A DNA stretch of 64,000 nt from Flavobacterium sp. LC2016-12 (GCF_015351595.1 NZ_JADKPT010000013.1:106307-170306), one strand, 5' to 3'. Positions 33,811 through 43,067 are shown, counted from the first letter of the stretch. A program made the numbers and translations. Notes: generated by a model from the sequence alone, not told the origin.

Positions 33811-34635
33811 TTAGATTTTTAAAGTGATAACAGGTCTTATGGCATGGTTTACTAATCCTTCGCTAATGCTGCCGTTGAAAAAGTGTGCAAAGCCTGTTCT
33901 TCCGTGTGTGCACATTCCAATAATGTCTGCGTTTATACTATTGGCAAAATTGATAATTCCTTTCTCAATGTTAGTATCGTTATAAATGTGAGTTGTGTAA
34001 TTGGTTATGTTGAATTCGGTTATGAAATTTTTCATTGCTTTTTCAATAACATGTGTTGGTTTGAAGCTGTTTGGCGTGCAGATTGTAACCAAATGTATTT
34101 TTGATTCAAAGAATTTGGTGAAGTTTAGTAATTTTTCGAATGGTTTTTTTGTTTCTTCAGAAAAATCAGAAGCAAAAACAATGTTGGTTACTTTGAAATC
34201 GGAAATATCTTTTTTAATAACTAAAACGGGGATTTCTGAATTCCGAACGACTTTTTCAGTATTAGAACCAATTAATAATTCATCAATACCAGAAGAACCA
34301 TGTGATCCCATGATGATTAAATCGATATCATAATCTTTGCTAACTTGCGTGATTCCATGAATGGGTTTGTCTATTTTTACAATTTCGGTCACCGGAATTC
34401 CATTCAGATAAGGTCTTGAAGAGATGTTGTCAAGCATTTCGTTTGCTTTTTTCATGAAAAGCATCGTTTCCGGAATACTTGCACCACCCAATATGGCGTC
34501 ATTCATTTGGTGTGGTAATTCAAGCATGTGTAAAACGATAATTTCAGAATCGTTTTTTTGGGCAATTTGGGCAGCAACTTTTAGGGCGTCTTCTGCATGT
34601 TCTGAAAAGTCAGTAGGGACTAAAATTCGTTTCAT
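33811..34635 (-). CDS. Universal stress protein with two tandem Usp domains
   Basis: 274 aa made of two UspA domains (about 1-142 and 145-274). The first starts with ILVPTDFSEHAEDALKVA and ends with the ATP-binding signature GSHGSSGIDELLIGS, TEKVVRNSEIPVLVI; the second begins IVFASDFSEETKKPFEKLL and ends with GMCTHGRTGFAHFFNGSISE. The nucleotide-binding G..G.........G(S/T) pattern is complete in the first domain and less regular in the second. Probably a cytoplasmic stress or starvation protein. Single gene; divergent from the rimP operon. Confidence 0.92.
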   Translation of the reverse strand: MKRILVPTDFSEHAEDALKVAAQIAQKNDSEIIVLHMLELPHQMNDAILGGASIPETMLFMKKANEMLDNISSRPYLNGIPVTEIVKIDKPIHGITQVSKDYDIDLIIMGSHGSSGIDELLIGSNTEKVVRNSEIPVLVIKKDISDFKVTNIVFASDFSEETKKPFEKLLNFTKFFESKIHLVTICTPNSFKPTHVIEKAMKNFITEFNITNYTTHIYNDTNIEKGIINFANSINADIIGMCTHGRTGFAHFFNGSISEGLVNHAIRPVITLKI

Positions 34636-34721
34636 AATTTTTTGAGGTTAAATTATTTGAATAATCCGTGATTTTAATGCTTCTATAAAGATAAGAAATA
34701 TTTTTAGAGCAATCAATTTAT

Positions 34722-34750
34722 TTTGATTTATAAAAAAAACACTATATTTG
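34722..34750 (+). promoter_or_regulatory. Predicted promoter of rimP-nusA-infB
   Basis: TTTG (34722-34725), 17 bases, TATATTTG (34743-34750). Transcription would start near 34757, leaving a leader of about 56 bases before rimP. Confidence 0.65.
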
Positions 34751-34778
34751 CACCGTTATTTATTAAAATCTAAATAAT

Positions 34779-34805
34779 GAGGGGACTAAGTGTCCCCTCT
34801 TTTTA
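34779..34805 (+). terminator. Terminator-like hairpin in the rimP-nusA-infB leader
   Basis: GAGGGGAC and GTCCCCTC form a perfect 8-base GC-rich stem with loop TAAGT, immediately followed by TTTTTAT. It lies between the promoter (34722-34750) and the rimP start (34813), so it has the form and place of a transcription attenuator. It cannot be the terminator of an upstream gene because the upstream gene is divergent. Confidence 0.7.
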
Positions 34806-34812
34806 TAAAATT

Positions 34813-35277
34813 ATGACATTTAAAGAAAAAGTAAACGGATTAATCGCAGAAGCTCTTCTGGAAAAGCCTTCAATCTTTTTGATTGATTTATCTATTTCAG
34901 ATTCTTTCAAAATTAGTGTTGGTTTAGACGGAGATAATGGAGTGGCGCTGCAGGATTGTATTGATATTAGTCGTGCAATCGAGAATAATCTGGATCGTGA
35001 AGAGCAGGATTTTTCGCTGGAAGTAGCATCGGTTGGAGTAGGATCACCTTTGAAAATGACAAGGCAATACAAGAAAAATATTGGTAGAACGTTGATTGTT
35101 ACTGCAAATACTGAAAAAATTGAAGCAGAATTAGTAGAAGCTAACGATGTTTTTATAATTTTGTCTTGGAAAGCAAGAGAACCGAAAAAAGTAGGAAAAG
35201 GAAAAGAAACAGTTCAAAAAGAGCAACAAATACCTTATACAGAAATTAAAGAGGCAATTGTTACAGTAACATTTTAA
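34813..35277 (+). CDS. rimP: Ribosome maturation factor RimP
   Basis: 154 aa when read from the ATG at 34813 (MTFKEKVNGLIAEALL). An in-frame ATG at 34777 would add 12 residues, but they would be encoded by the leader hairpin and do not look like RimP. Family landmarks are FLIDLSISDSFKISVGLDGD, CIDISRAIENNLDREEQDFSLEVASVG and GSPLKMTRQYKKNIGR; the C-terminal SH3-like domain follows. It acts in 30S subunit assembly. First gene of the rimP-nusA-infB operon, 13 bases before nusA. Confidence 0.94.
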   Translation: MTFKEKVNGLIAEALLEKPSIFLIDLSISDSFKISVGLDGDNGVALQDCIDISRAIENNLDREEQDFSLEVASVGVGSPLKMTRQYKKNIGRTLIVTANTEKIEAELVEANDVFIILSWKAREPKKVGKGKETVQKEQQIPYTEIKEAIVTVTF

Positions 35278-35290
35278 TTAAAGAATTCGC

Positions 35291-36544
35291 ATGGAAAATT
35301 TAGCATTAATCGATTCATTCTCAGAGTTTAAAGATAATAAACTTATTGATCGTGTAACGCTTATGGCAATTTTAGAGGACGTGTTTAGAAATGCATTAAA
35401 GAAAAAATACGGTTCTGATGATAACTTCGACATCATTATAAATCCTGATAAAGGGGATATGGAGATTTGGAGAAGAAGAGTAATCGTTGCTGACGAAGAT
35501 CTTGATTTTGAAAACGAAGAAATTACCTTGACTGAAGCAAGAATGATCGAAGCGGATTTTGAAATTGGTGAAGAAGTTTCTGAAGAGGTTAAATTAATTG
35601 ACTTAGGAAGAAGAGCTATTTTGGCTTTGCGTCAAAACTTAATATCTAAAATTCACGAACACGATAATACAAATCTTTACAAGCAATTTAAAGATATTAT
35701 CGGTGATATTTATACTGCTGAAGTACACCACGTGCGTCCTAGAGTAGTTATCTTAGTTGATGATGAAGGAAACGAAATTGTTCTTCCAAAAGAAAAACAA
35801 ATTCCATCTGACTTTTTCCGCAAAGGAGATAATGTTCGTGGAATCATTGAAAGCGTTGAATTAAAAGGGAATAAGCCTCAAATTATTATGTCTAGAACTT
35901 CTGAGAAGTTTTTAGAGAAATTGTTTGAACAAGAAATTCCTGAAGTATTTGACGGTTTGATTACAGTTAAAAATGTAGTTCGTATTCCTGGTGAAAAAGC
36001 AAAAGTAGCGGTAGATTCTTATGATGATAGAATTGATCCTGTTGGAGCTTGCGTAGGTATGAAAGGTTCTCGTATTCACGGAATTGTTCGTGAACTAGGA
36101 AATGAAAATATCGACGTTATCAATTATACAAGCAATATTCAATTGTTTATTACAAGAGCATTAAGCCCTGCAAAAGTTTCTTCAATCAAAATTGATGAAG
36201 AAAACAAAAGAGCTGAAGTTTTCTTGAAACTGGAAGAAGTTTCTAAAGCAATTGGTAGAGGAGGTCACAATATTAAATTAGCTGGTCAGTTAACGGGTTA
36301 CGAATTAGATGTTATTCGTGAAGGAGATGTTGCAGGAGCAACGGCTGATGAAGACGATGTTGAATTAACAGAGTTTTCGGATGAAATCGAAGACTGGGTA
36401 ATTGAAGAATTTGCTAAAATAGGTTTAGATACTGCAAAAAGTATTCTAAAACAAGAAGTAGAAGATTTAGTAAGAAGAACGGATTTAGAAGAGGAAACTA
36501 TTCTTGACGTTATGAAAATACTAAAAGAAGAGTTTGATAACTAA
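35291..36544 (+). CDS. nusA: Transcription termination/antitermination factor NusA
   Basis: 417 aa. The N-terminal RNA-polymerase-binding domain (1-130, ALIDSFSEFKDNKLIDR) is followed by an S1 domain (about 135-200, GDIYTAEVHHVRPR and PSDFFRKGDNVRGII) and two KH domains (DPVGACVGMKGSRIHGIVREL; the second with AIGRGGHNIKLAGQLTGYELDV). The protein ends shortly after the KH region with an acidic tail and lacks the C-terminal AR repeats of the longer E. coli form, as usual in Bacteroidota. Because NusA stimulates hairpin-dependent termination, the terminator-like hairpin in its own operon leader suggests feedback. Confidence 0.96.
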   Translation: MENLALIDSFSEFKDNKLIDRVTLMAILEDVFRNALKKKYGSDDNFDIIINPDKGDMEIWRRRVIVADEDLDFENEEITLTEARMIEADFEIGEEVSEEVKLIDLGRRAILALRQNLISKIHEHDNTNLYKQFKDIIGDIYTAEVHHVRPRVVILVDDEGNEIVLPKEKQIPSDFFRKGDNVRGIIESVELKGNKPQIIMSRTSEKFLEKLFEQEIPEVFDGLITVKNVVRIPGEKAKVAVDSYDDRIDPVGACVGMKGSRIHGIVRELGNENIDVINYTSNIQLFITRALSPAKVSSIKIDEENKRAEVFLKLEEVSKAIGRGGHNIKLAGQLTGYELDVIREGDVAGATADEDDVELTEFSDEIEDWVIEEFAKIGLDTAKSILKQEVEDLVRRTDLEEETILDVMKILKEEFDN

Positions 36545-36592
36545 TTATCTGCTCTAACAACACAACGAAAAAGGTAATAATAAAAAGGTTAT

Positions 36593-39478
36593 ATGTCTGA
36601 AGAGAGAGTAATAAGAATAAACAAGGTTTTAAGGGAATTAAATATTTCGTTAGAAAGAGCTGTTGATTATCTAAAAGATAAGGGAATTGCTATTGATGCA
36701 AATCCGAATGCAAAAATTTCTGATAGCGAATTTAATATCCTACAAAGCCAATTTGCGGGCGATAAGGGGAATAAGGAAGCTTCTAAAGAGGTAGGAGAAG
36801 AGAAAAGAAAAGAAAAAGAAGCTTTACGTGTTGAACGTGAGAAAGAAATTGAGGACAAACGCAGACAAGACGAAGAGCGCCAAAAGCAGCAAGAGATTAT
36901 AAAAGCGAGAGCTGTTGTAACCGGACCTGTTCAGGTTGGTAAAATTGATTTAAATCCAAAGAAACCTGCAATTGTTTCTACTCCTGCTGAGGAACCTGCG
37001 AAAGTAGAAGAACCAAAAGCAGTTGTTGTTGCTCCAGCTCAACCAGAAAAACCTGTTCAAAAAGAAGTTGTACAGCCTGAGCCTGTTGTTGCTCCTGTCG
37101 TTTCTGAAGAGAAAAAGGTAGAAAAACCTATTATTACAGAGAAAAAAGAAGTAAAAGTGGAAACTCCAAAAGTAGTATCGCAAGAGCCTGTTGTTTCAAC
37201 AGATCCGGCAACTGCAGAGGAGACTATCACTACTCAATATCAAAAATTATCAGGAACTACTCTTACAGGGCAAACAATTGATTTATCTCAATTCAATAAG
37301 CCTAAGAAAAAGAAAGAAGATCCGAAGATAGTACCAAATAAACCGGGTGCTCCGGGAGCAGGAAATAACGCTAACAAAAATAAGCGTAAAAGAATAGCTC
37401 CGAAGCCAGGTACTCCGGGTGCACCAAAACCTGCTACAGGTAATGCGCCGGGAACACCAAACCCTAATAAAATTACACCAAATACTGGTGGAGGAGGTTT
37501 TAATGCTAACAGAAGTGCGAGACCTGGTTTTGTAAAAGGAAATCGTCCTGCTATTGTAGCTAAAGTTGAGCCTACTGAAGAGGAAGTAAAAAACCAAATT
37601 AGGGAGACTCTTGAAAAGCTTCAAGGTAAAGGTGGTAAATCTAAAGCGGCTAAATATAGAAGAGATAAAAGAGATACGCACCGTCAGAAATCTGATGAGG
37701 AGCAAAGAGCTATTGATGAAGGAAGTAAAACTATTAAAGTTACGGAATTTGTTACTGTAGGGGAAATTGCAATCATGATGGATGTGCCGATTACTAAAGT
37801 AATTGGGACTTGTATGTCGCTTGGAATCATGGTTACCATGAACCAGCGTTTGGATGCTGAAACATTAACTATTGTAGCTGATGAATTTGGTTACGAAGTT
37901 GAGTTTATAACAGTTGATATCGAAGATGCTATTGAGGTAATTGAAGATAAAGAAGAAGATTTAGTAGTTAGAGCGCCGATTGTTACTGTAATGGGTCACG
38001 TCGATCACGGTAAAACATCTTTACTGGATTACATCCGTAAAGAAAATGTTATCGCTGGAGAGTCTGGAGGAATTACACAACACATTGGGGCATACGGAGT
38101 AACTTTAGATAACGGTCAAAAAATCGCGTTCTTAGATACGCCAGGTCACGAGGCGTTTACCGCGATGCGTGCACGTGGAGCTCAGGTTACCGATATTGCT
38201 ATTATTGTTGTTGCTGCGGATGATGATATCATGCCACAAACAAAAGAAGCTATCTCTCACGCACAAGCAGCGGGAGTGCCAATTATATTTGCAATCAATA
38301 AAATTGATAAACCAAATGCGAATGTTGAGAAAATCAAAGAGCGTTTAGCTAGTATGAATTTACTTGTTGAAGATTGGGGTGGAAAAATTCAGTCACATGA
38401 TATTTCTGCAAAAGTTGGAACTGGTGTAAAAGAATTATTAGAGAAGGTTTTATTGGAAGCTGAGATTTTAGATTTAAAATCAAACCCAAATAAAGCAGCT
38501 CAGGGAACTGTAGTTGAGGCTTTCTTAGATAAAGGAAAAGGATATGTTTCTACAATTTTAGTTCAACACGGAACTTTAAGAGTTGGAGATTATATGTTAG
38601 CAGGAAAACATCATGGTAAAATTAAAGCTATGCATGATGAACGCGGGCATATTGTTAAAGAAGCTGGTCCGTCAACTCCGGTATCTGTTTTAGGTCTTGA
38701 TGGTGCTGCGACTGCAGGTGATAAATTTAACGTTTTTGAAGACGAAAAAGAAGCAAAACAAATTGCATCTAAACGTTCTCAATTGATGCGTGAACAATCT
38801 GTACGTACACAAAGACATATTACGCTTGATGAAATTGGTCGTCGTATTGCTCTGGGTCAGTTTAAAGAATTGAACGTAATCCTTAAAGGAGATGTTGATG
38901 GATCTGTTGAAGCATTATCAGATTCGTTCTCTAAACTTTCTACTGAAGAAGTTCAAATTAATATTATCCATAAAGGTGTTGGAGCAATTACGGAGACTGA
39001 TGTTATGTTGGCTTCTGCTTCTGATGCGATCATTATCGGATTTAATGTTCGTCCTGCTGGAAATGCGAGACAACTTGCAGATAAAGAAGAAATCGATATC
39101 CGTTACTATTCTATTATCTATGCTGCTATCGATGACTTGAAAGATGCGATGGAAGGAATGTTAGCTCCTGAAATGAAAGAGGAAATTTTAGGAACTGCTG
39201 AAATTCGTGAGATTTTCAAAATTTCTAAAGTAGGATCAATTGCAGGATGTATGGTGATGGATGGTAAAATTATGAGAACTTCTAAAATTAGAGTTATTAG
39301 AGATGGAGTAGTAGTGCATACAGGAGAACTTGTTGCATTGAAACGTTTCAAAGACGATGTTAGAGAGGTTTCTAAAGGTTATGATTGTGGTATCCAGATT
39401 AAAGGTTATAACGACATCGAAGAAAGAGATGTTATTGAAGCATACCATGAAGTAGCAATTAAAAAGAAGTTGAAATAA
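36593..39478 (+). CDS. infB: Translation initiation factor IF-2
   Basis: 961 aa. N-terminal IF2_N-like segment (VIRINKVLRELNISLERAVD) precedes a long charged and Pro/Val/Glu/Lys-rich linker (about 60-350, disordered). A second IF2_N module (KVTEFVTVGEIAIMMDVP) follows near 382. The GTPase domain begins near 469 with G1 GHVDHGKTS, G2 GGITQHIGAYGV, G3 DTPGHEAF and G4 NKIDKP; then the beta-barrel, IF-2 and C-terminal fMet-tRNA-binding domains. Full-length and typical. Last gene of the operon; a terminator follows at 39498. Confidence 0.97.
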   Translation: MSEERVIRINKVLRELNISLERAVDYLKDKGIAIDANPNAKISDSEFNILQSQFAGDKGNKEASKEVGEEKRKEKEALRVEREKEIEDKRRQDEERQKQQEIIKARAVVTGPVQVGKIDLNPKKPAIVSTPAEEPAKVEEPKAVVVAPAQPEKPVQKEVVQPEPVVAPVVSEEKKVEKPIITEKKEVKVETPKVVSQEPVVSTDPATAEETITTQYQKLSGTTLTGQTIDLSQFNKPKKKKEDPKIVPNKPGAPGAGNNANKNKRKRIAPKPGTPGAPKPATGNAPGTPNPNKITPNTGGGGFNANRSARPGFVKGNRPAIVAKVEPTEEEVKNQIRETLEKLQGKGGKSKAAKYRRDKRDTHRQKSDEEQRAIDEGSKTIKVTEFVTVGEIAIMMDVPITKVIGTCMSLGIMVTMNQRLDAETLTIVADEFGYEVEFITVDIEDAIEVIEDKEEDLVVRAPIVTVMGHVDHGKTSLLDYIRKENVIAGESGGITQHIGAYGVTLDNGQKIAFLDTPGHEAFTAMRARGAQVTDIAIIVVAADDDIMPQTKEAISHAQAAGVPIIFAINKIDKPNANVEKIKERLASMNLLVEDWGGKIQSHDISAKVGTGVKELLEKVLLEAEILDLKSNPNKAAQGTVVEAFLDKGKGYVSTILVQHGTLRVGDYMLAGKHHGKIKAMHDERGHIVKEAGPSTPVSVLGLDGAATAGDKFNVFEDEKEAKQIASKRSQLMREQSVRTQRHITLDEIGRRIALGQFKELNVILKGDVDGSVEALSDSFSKLSTEEVQINIIHKGVGAITETDVMLASASDAIIIGFNVRPAGNARQLADKEEIDIRYYSIIYAAIDDLKDAMEGMLAPEMKEEILGTAEIREIFKISKVGSIAGCMVMDGKIMRTSKIRVIRDGVVVHTGELVALKRFKDDVREVSKGYDCGIQIKGYNDIEERDVIEAYHEVAIKKKLK

Positions 39479-39497
39479 TATTCAACAGTTATATTTT

Positions 39498-39527
39498 AAA
39501 GCCTCAATGAAAATTGAGGCTTTTTTT
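39498..39527 (+). terminator. Terminator of the rimP-nusA-infB operon
   Basis: AAAGCCTCAAT and ATTGAGGCTTTTTTT form an 11-base stem with loop GAAA and a T-run. Confidence 0.92.
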
Positions 39528-39623
39528 GTAAAAGGATTGTAAGATATTTATTTTTGAGGAATTGATTTGTAGTTAAAAATTATAGTTTACTTTTAATATT
39601 ATTTTTTGATAAAATTATTTGAT

Positions 39624-40133
39624 ATGAAACCATTTTTATATTCAGTTATTGTTTTTATAAGCTTTTCTACAATTTCTTTTTCGCAGGAAGCTGTTGAAAA
39701 GGCGTCTCCTCCGGCAGGAAGTGCTATAGTTGGTGATTATTATGGAGCTGATGTTTCTAAAGCTGCGGAAAGTGAGGCGATATCGGTAGAAAAATTAGAA
39801 ACTAAATTGCAAAATGAAAAAAAGATTGAAAATGTTACCGTTAAGGGAGAAGTAACAGATGTTTGTGAAAAACGTGGCTGTTGGTTGACTGTCAAAACCG
39901 GGAATGGTTCTTCTTTTTTTGTAAAAATGAAGGATTATGCATTTTTTGTACCTACTTCTTTAAAAGGTAAAAATGTTGTTTTAGAAGGTAATGCTGAGAA
40001 AAAAATCACATCCGTTGATGATCTAAAACATTATGCTAAAGATGCTAAAAAATCACAAGCGGAGATCAATGCTATTACTTCGCCAAAAGAAGAGATACGT
40101 TTTTTAGCTGATGGAATTAAGGTTGTAGATTAA
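39624..40133 (+). CDS. DUF4920 domain-containing exported protein
   Basis: 169 aa from the ATG at 39624 (MKPFLYSVIVFISFSTISFS), which is a clean signal peptide; an upstream in-frame TTG is rejected. The mature protein has the OB-fold-like DUF4920 features: VTVKGEVTDVCEKRGCWLTV near 73-92 and FFVKMKDYAFFVP near 99, with two cysteines (CEKRGC) that could bind metal or form a disulfide. Function unknown; probably periplasmic. Single gene ended by a terminator at 40202. Confidence 0.85.
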   Translation: MKPFLYSVIVFISFSTISFSQEAVEKASPPAGSAIVGDYYGADVSKAAESEAISVEKLETKLQNEKKIENVTVKGEVTDVCEKRGCWLTVKTGNGSSFFVKMKDYAFFVPTSLKGKNVVLEGNAEKKITSVDDLKHYAKDAKKSQAEINAITSPKEEIRFLADGIKVVD

Positions 40134-40201
40134 TTTTAGATTTTCTAAAGTTGAAAAATTATAGAAAGGAAAAAAAAATAGGATGCAGCTAAAGAATAAT
40201 C

Positions 40202-40230
40202 AAAGCCTCATTTAAAAATGAGGCTTTTTT
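40202..40230 (+). terminator. Terminator of the DUF4920 gene
   Basis: AAAGCCTCATTT and AAATGAGGCTTTTTT form a 12-base stem (loop AA) with a T-run. Confidence 0.9.
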
Positions 40231-40278
40231 ATTTTGAATGTAATTCTGATTTTGTCCGATATTTGATTTTTAAATGGA

Positions 40279-41085
40279 TTAAAAAACTTCATTCATTTTA
40301 TTTTCCAGAATATAGTTTGAAGGTGTTTTTCCTAATTTTTTTTTGAACATAAATATAAAGGCACTCGTAGTTTTATATCCTAAATCTAAAGCTATTTCTT
40401 TAATAGATTGTTTTTCGCCTAGTCTTTTTATGGCTTCTAGAAGTTTTAATCTTATGCGCCAATCACTAAAGTTCATGCCCAATTCTTTAATGAATAACCG
40501 GGATAGGGTTCTCGTACTCATAAACGATAGATCGGCGTAATAGTCTATAGTGTATTTGCTGGCGATGTCATTCATTAAAAGTGAAATAATGTTTTGAAGT
40601 TTTATATGATTGCTTGTAGGTAGAAAAGTAGAACTTGGTTTAATTAAGGCTAGTTCATCTGTAAATACTTCCATAATTCTTTTTTGAGAAAGTGTTGGAT
40701 TTTTTTCATTTTCAAATGAGATGATTTTAAACATTAGTTGTTTTAAGAATATAGAAATGTCAAAAGAGAAACTGCTTTCAGGGAGTTTCTCTGTGTGTGA
40801 AGGATCTATAAAAACACTATATAATTTTACATCCTTCTGAAAAGATACCTGATGTTCAATTCCGCCGGGAATCCATAAGCCCTGCAATGGATTCACTACC
40901 CAAATGTGATTTTTTACAACTACATTCATGACGCCACTTGTTGCATAAAGAAGTTGTGCTCTCGGATGCGAATGAGATGCGCAAACAGCGTCTGTGATTT
41001 TTTCAGTATAACCTAAAACGGGTAATGATGGATTTATTTGGAATCCGTAGTCAACAACATGATATGTCTGATAATCGTTATTCGT
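40279..41085 (-). CDS. AraC family transcriptional regulator with no canonical start codon
   Basis: The C-terminal AraC helix-turn-helix is clear: KYTIDYYADLSFMSTRTLSRLF, then SIKEIALDLGYKTTSAFIFMFKKKLGKTPSNYI. The frame stays open upstream of the first ATG (40929) and encodes a typical cupin-type sensor start (HSHPRAQLLYATSGVMNV, where that ATG is only an internal Met). Between there and the upstream stop (41116-41118) no ATG, GTG or TTG occurs in frame. The likely original start position is the ACG at 41085 (TNNDYQTYHVVDYGFQINPS), four bases after a TACATTTG box. So the gene either uses ACG or another rare codon, or has lost its start. It is divergent from the Fsr-type efflux gene and probably regulates it. 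Confidence 0.75.
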   Translation of the reverse strand, partial: TNNDYQTYHVVDYGFQINPSLPVLGYTEKITDAVCASHSHPRAQLLYATSGVMNVVVKNHIWVVNPLQGLWIPGGIEHQVSFQKDVKLYSVFIDPSHTEKLPESSFSFDISIFLKQLMFKIISFENEKNPTLSQKRIMEVFTDELALIKPSSTFLPTSNHIKLQNIISLLMNDIASKYTIDYYADLSFMSTRTLSRLFIKELGMNFSDWRIRLKLLEAIKRLGEKQSIKEIALDLGYKTTSAFIFMFKKKLGKTPSNYILENKMNEVF

Positions 41086-41183
41086 TGTCCAAATGTAGTA
41101 ATTATGACATTGTAATTAATTAGCATCTTTGTTAAAAATAAATTACCATTATTTATTACCGTTCAAAATATAAATGACACCTT

Positions 41184-42392
41184 ATGACAAATGTTAAGAC
41201 ACAGCCCGAAGTGGTTCAGAAAACAATTTATTCCATTCTTTTTATTATTAGTTTTTCTCACTTTATAAATGATTTACTGCAAGCTGTGATACCTTCGGTT
41301 TATCCATTATTTAAAGAAAAATTTAATTTAAGTTTTACACAAATAGGACTGATAACCTTTACTTATCAGCTTACAGCTTCAATTCTACAGCCGTTTATTG
41401 GAATGTATACAGATAAAAAATCTAAACCCTATTCATTAGTTGTTGGAATGATTTTTACTTTGGCAGGATTGTTTTTCGTCTCTATTGCTGATAGTTTTTC
41501 TTATTTATTGATTTCGGTTAGTTTAATTGGAATTGGATCTTCTGTCTTTCATCCTGAATCGTCAAGAGTGGCTCATTTAGCTTCAGGTGGAAAGAAAGGA
41601 CTAGCGCAATCTATTTTTCAATTAGGAGGTAATGCGGGAAGTGCAGTTGGGCCTTTGTTGGCAGCCTTAATTGTTATACCCAATGGTCAATCCTATATCG
41701 TTTGGTTTTGTGCTATAGCTTTGATAGGGATTTTTGCATTATATAGAATTGCGATATGGTACACTGATCATTTGGAAGTAAAACGCAGAAGCAAAACGAC
41801 ATCACAAGAAGTTATTATTCATCAGCTTTCTAAAAGAAGAGTTTGGTTGTCACTGGTTATTTTACTGGTTTTAATTTTCTCCAAATATTTTTATATGGCC
41901 AGTATTACAAGCTATTATACTTTTTTCTTAATAGATAAATTTCATTTGTCTATTCAGCAATCTCAGATTTATCTATTTGTTTTTTTAGGTGCAGTTGCAG
42001 CAGGAACGTTAATGGGGGGGGCAATAGGTGATAAATTTGGCAGGAAGTATGTAATATGGATTTCTATTTTAGGAGTAGCTCCTTTTACAATGCTACTGCC
42101 TTATGTCTCGTTATTTTGGATTGGGATTTTGTCTGTGCTAATTGGTTTGATACTTTCTTCTGCTTTCTCTGCGATTTTGGTATATGCAACAGAATTGCTG
42201 CCTGGTAAAGTTGGTTTGGTGGCCGGTTTGTTTTTTGGATTTGCTTTTGGAATGGGAGGTCTGGGATCTGCAGTTTTAGGTAAACTTGCTGATTTGACGA
42301 GTATTGAATATGTATTTAGAATTTGCGCCTTTTTACCATTGATTGGAGTAATTGCAGGTTTTTTGCCTAATATTGAGAGTAAGAAAGTTTAA
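41184..42392 (+). CDS. MFS efflux transporter, fosmidomycin-resistance (Fsr) type
   Basis: 402 aa with about twelve membrane helices. The start HFINDLLQAVIPSVYPLFKE and the cytoplasmic loop GMYTDKKSKPYS, then SSVFHPESSRVAHLASGGKKGLA are the signature of the Fsr group of the major facilitator superfamily; the second half has GGAIGDKFGRKYVIW. The family exports fosmidomycin and related compounds in E. coli; the substrate here is not known. It is divergent from the AraC regulator gene, with about 100 bases between the two regions. A terminator follows at 42409. Confidence 0.9.
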   Translation: MTNVKTQPEVVQKTIYSILFIISFSHFINDLLQAVIPSVYPLFKEKFNLSFTQIGLITFTYQLTASILQPFIGMYTDKKSKPYSLVVGMIFTLAGLFFVSIADSFSYLLISVSLIGIGSSVFHPESSRVAHLASGGKKGLAQSIFQLGGNAGSAVGPLLAALIVIPNGQSYIVWFCAIALIGIFALYRIAIWYTDHLEVKRRSKTTSQEVIIHQLSKRRVWLSLVILLVLIFSKYFYMASITSYYTFFLIDKFHLSIQQSQIYLFVFLGAVAAGTLMGGAIGDKFGRKYVIWISILGVAPFTMLLPYVSLFWIGILSVLIGLILSSAFSAILVYATELLPGKVGLVAGLFFGFAFGMGGLGSAVLGKLADLTSIEYVFRICAFLPLIGVIAGFLPNIESKKV

Positions 42393-42408
42393 TAGACAGA
42401 TGATAAAA

Positions 42409-42434
42409 AAAAAGCAACTCAATTGAGTTGCTTT
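42409..42434. terminator. Bidirectional terminator between the Fsr-type and SPOR genes
   Basis: AAAGCAACTC and GAGTTGCTTT form a 10-base stem around AATT with T-runs on both strands. Confidence 0.9.
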
Positions 42435-42458
42435 TTTTTTATCATATATCAGTTATAT

Positions 42459-42848
42459 TTATTTGCTGGGTTTAATCAGAAACACAAGTTTATATCTCTT
42501 TTTAATTTCGGCTAAATTTCGTTCTGCTTCGATTCTGGTCTTGAAATTTCCAACAATTACTTTATAGTTTGGTGTGTTGAAAATAATAGTGCCATCGATG
42601 TCACTATTTTCTCTTTTAAAATCGGATAAGGTTTTTTTTGCTTCGTCGCTTTTGCCGCTAAAAATCTGGATTTTATAAGTGTCGTTTGTGCTTATTGACG
42701 TGTTAATTTTGCGTTTATCGTTAAGTAACTGCTCAAATTTGGGATCCTGATTTACTGTTAAATTTTGGTCTTGAGCATTAATGTTATAGGCTAATGTTAA
42801 CATTGTTAATGTTAAGAAAACTCTTTTCGAAGGGGTTAAAATTCTCAT
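42459..42848 (-). CDS. Exported SPOR-domain protein
   Basis: 129 aa from the ATG at 42848 (MRILTPSKRVFLTLTMLTLA), giving a signal peptide that ends at NAQ; an in-frame TTG seven codons upstream is rejected. After a short linker, residues about 58-127 form a SPOR domain: TYKIQIFSGKSDEAKKTLSD, NYKVIVGNFKTRIEAERNL and AEIKKRYKLVFLIKPSK. SPOR domains bind denuded peptidoglycan glycan strands, often at the division septum. Probably periplasmic; no neighbour suggests a more specific role. Confidence 0.88.
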   Translation of the reverse strand: MRILTPSKRVFLTLTMLTLAYNINAQDQNLTVNQDPKFEQLLNDKRKINTSISTNDTYKIQIFSGKSDEAKKTLSDFKRENSDIDGTIIFNTPNYKVIVGNFKTRIEAERNLAEIKKRYKLVFLIKPSK

Positions 42849-42950
42849 AATGTGATGGTTTTTATGCAAAAATAGTATTTAAAGTTTGTATGGAAAATTT
42901 TAATATTATTTAGAATTGATATAAATTGATATTTAAGACTATTTTAAGGT

Positions 42951-42980
42951 TTTGAGAATAGTTCATAAGTCGTATTTTTG
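42951..42980 (+). promoter_or_regulatory. Predicted promoter of the act-cox operon
   Basis: TTTG (42951-42954), 18 bases, TATTTTTG (42973-42980). It leaves a leader of about 80 bases before actA; no internal terminator is seen until 54588. Confidence 0.7.
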
Positions 42981-43067
42981 TGCAAGTTTTAAAAGAGGGT
43001 ATTCGTTTTTTATTGTTTTACTACAGTAAAAATCATACCAAAAATTAGTAGATAATTATTATACTAT

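Noticed and set aside
34777..34812. Upstream ATG extending RimP by 12 residues
   Set aside because: The extra codons lie on the terminator-like hairpin and give residues not typical of RimP; the ATG at 34813 fits the family start.
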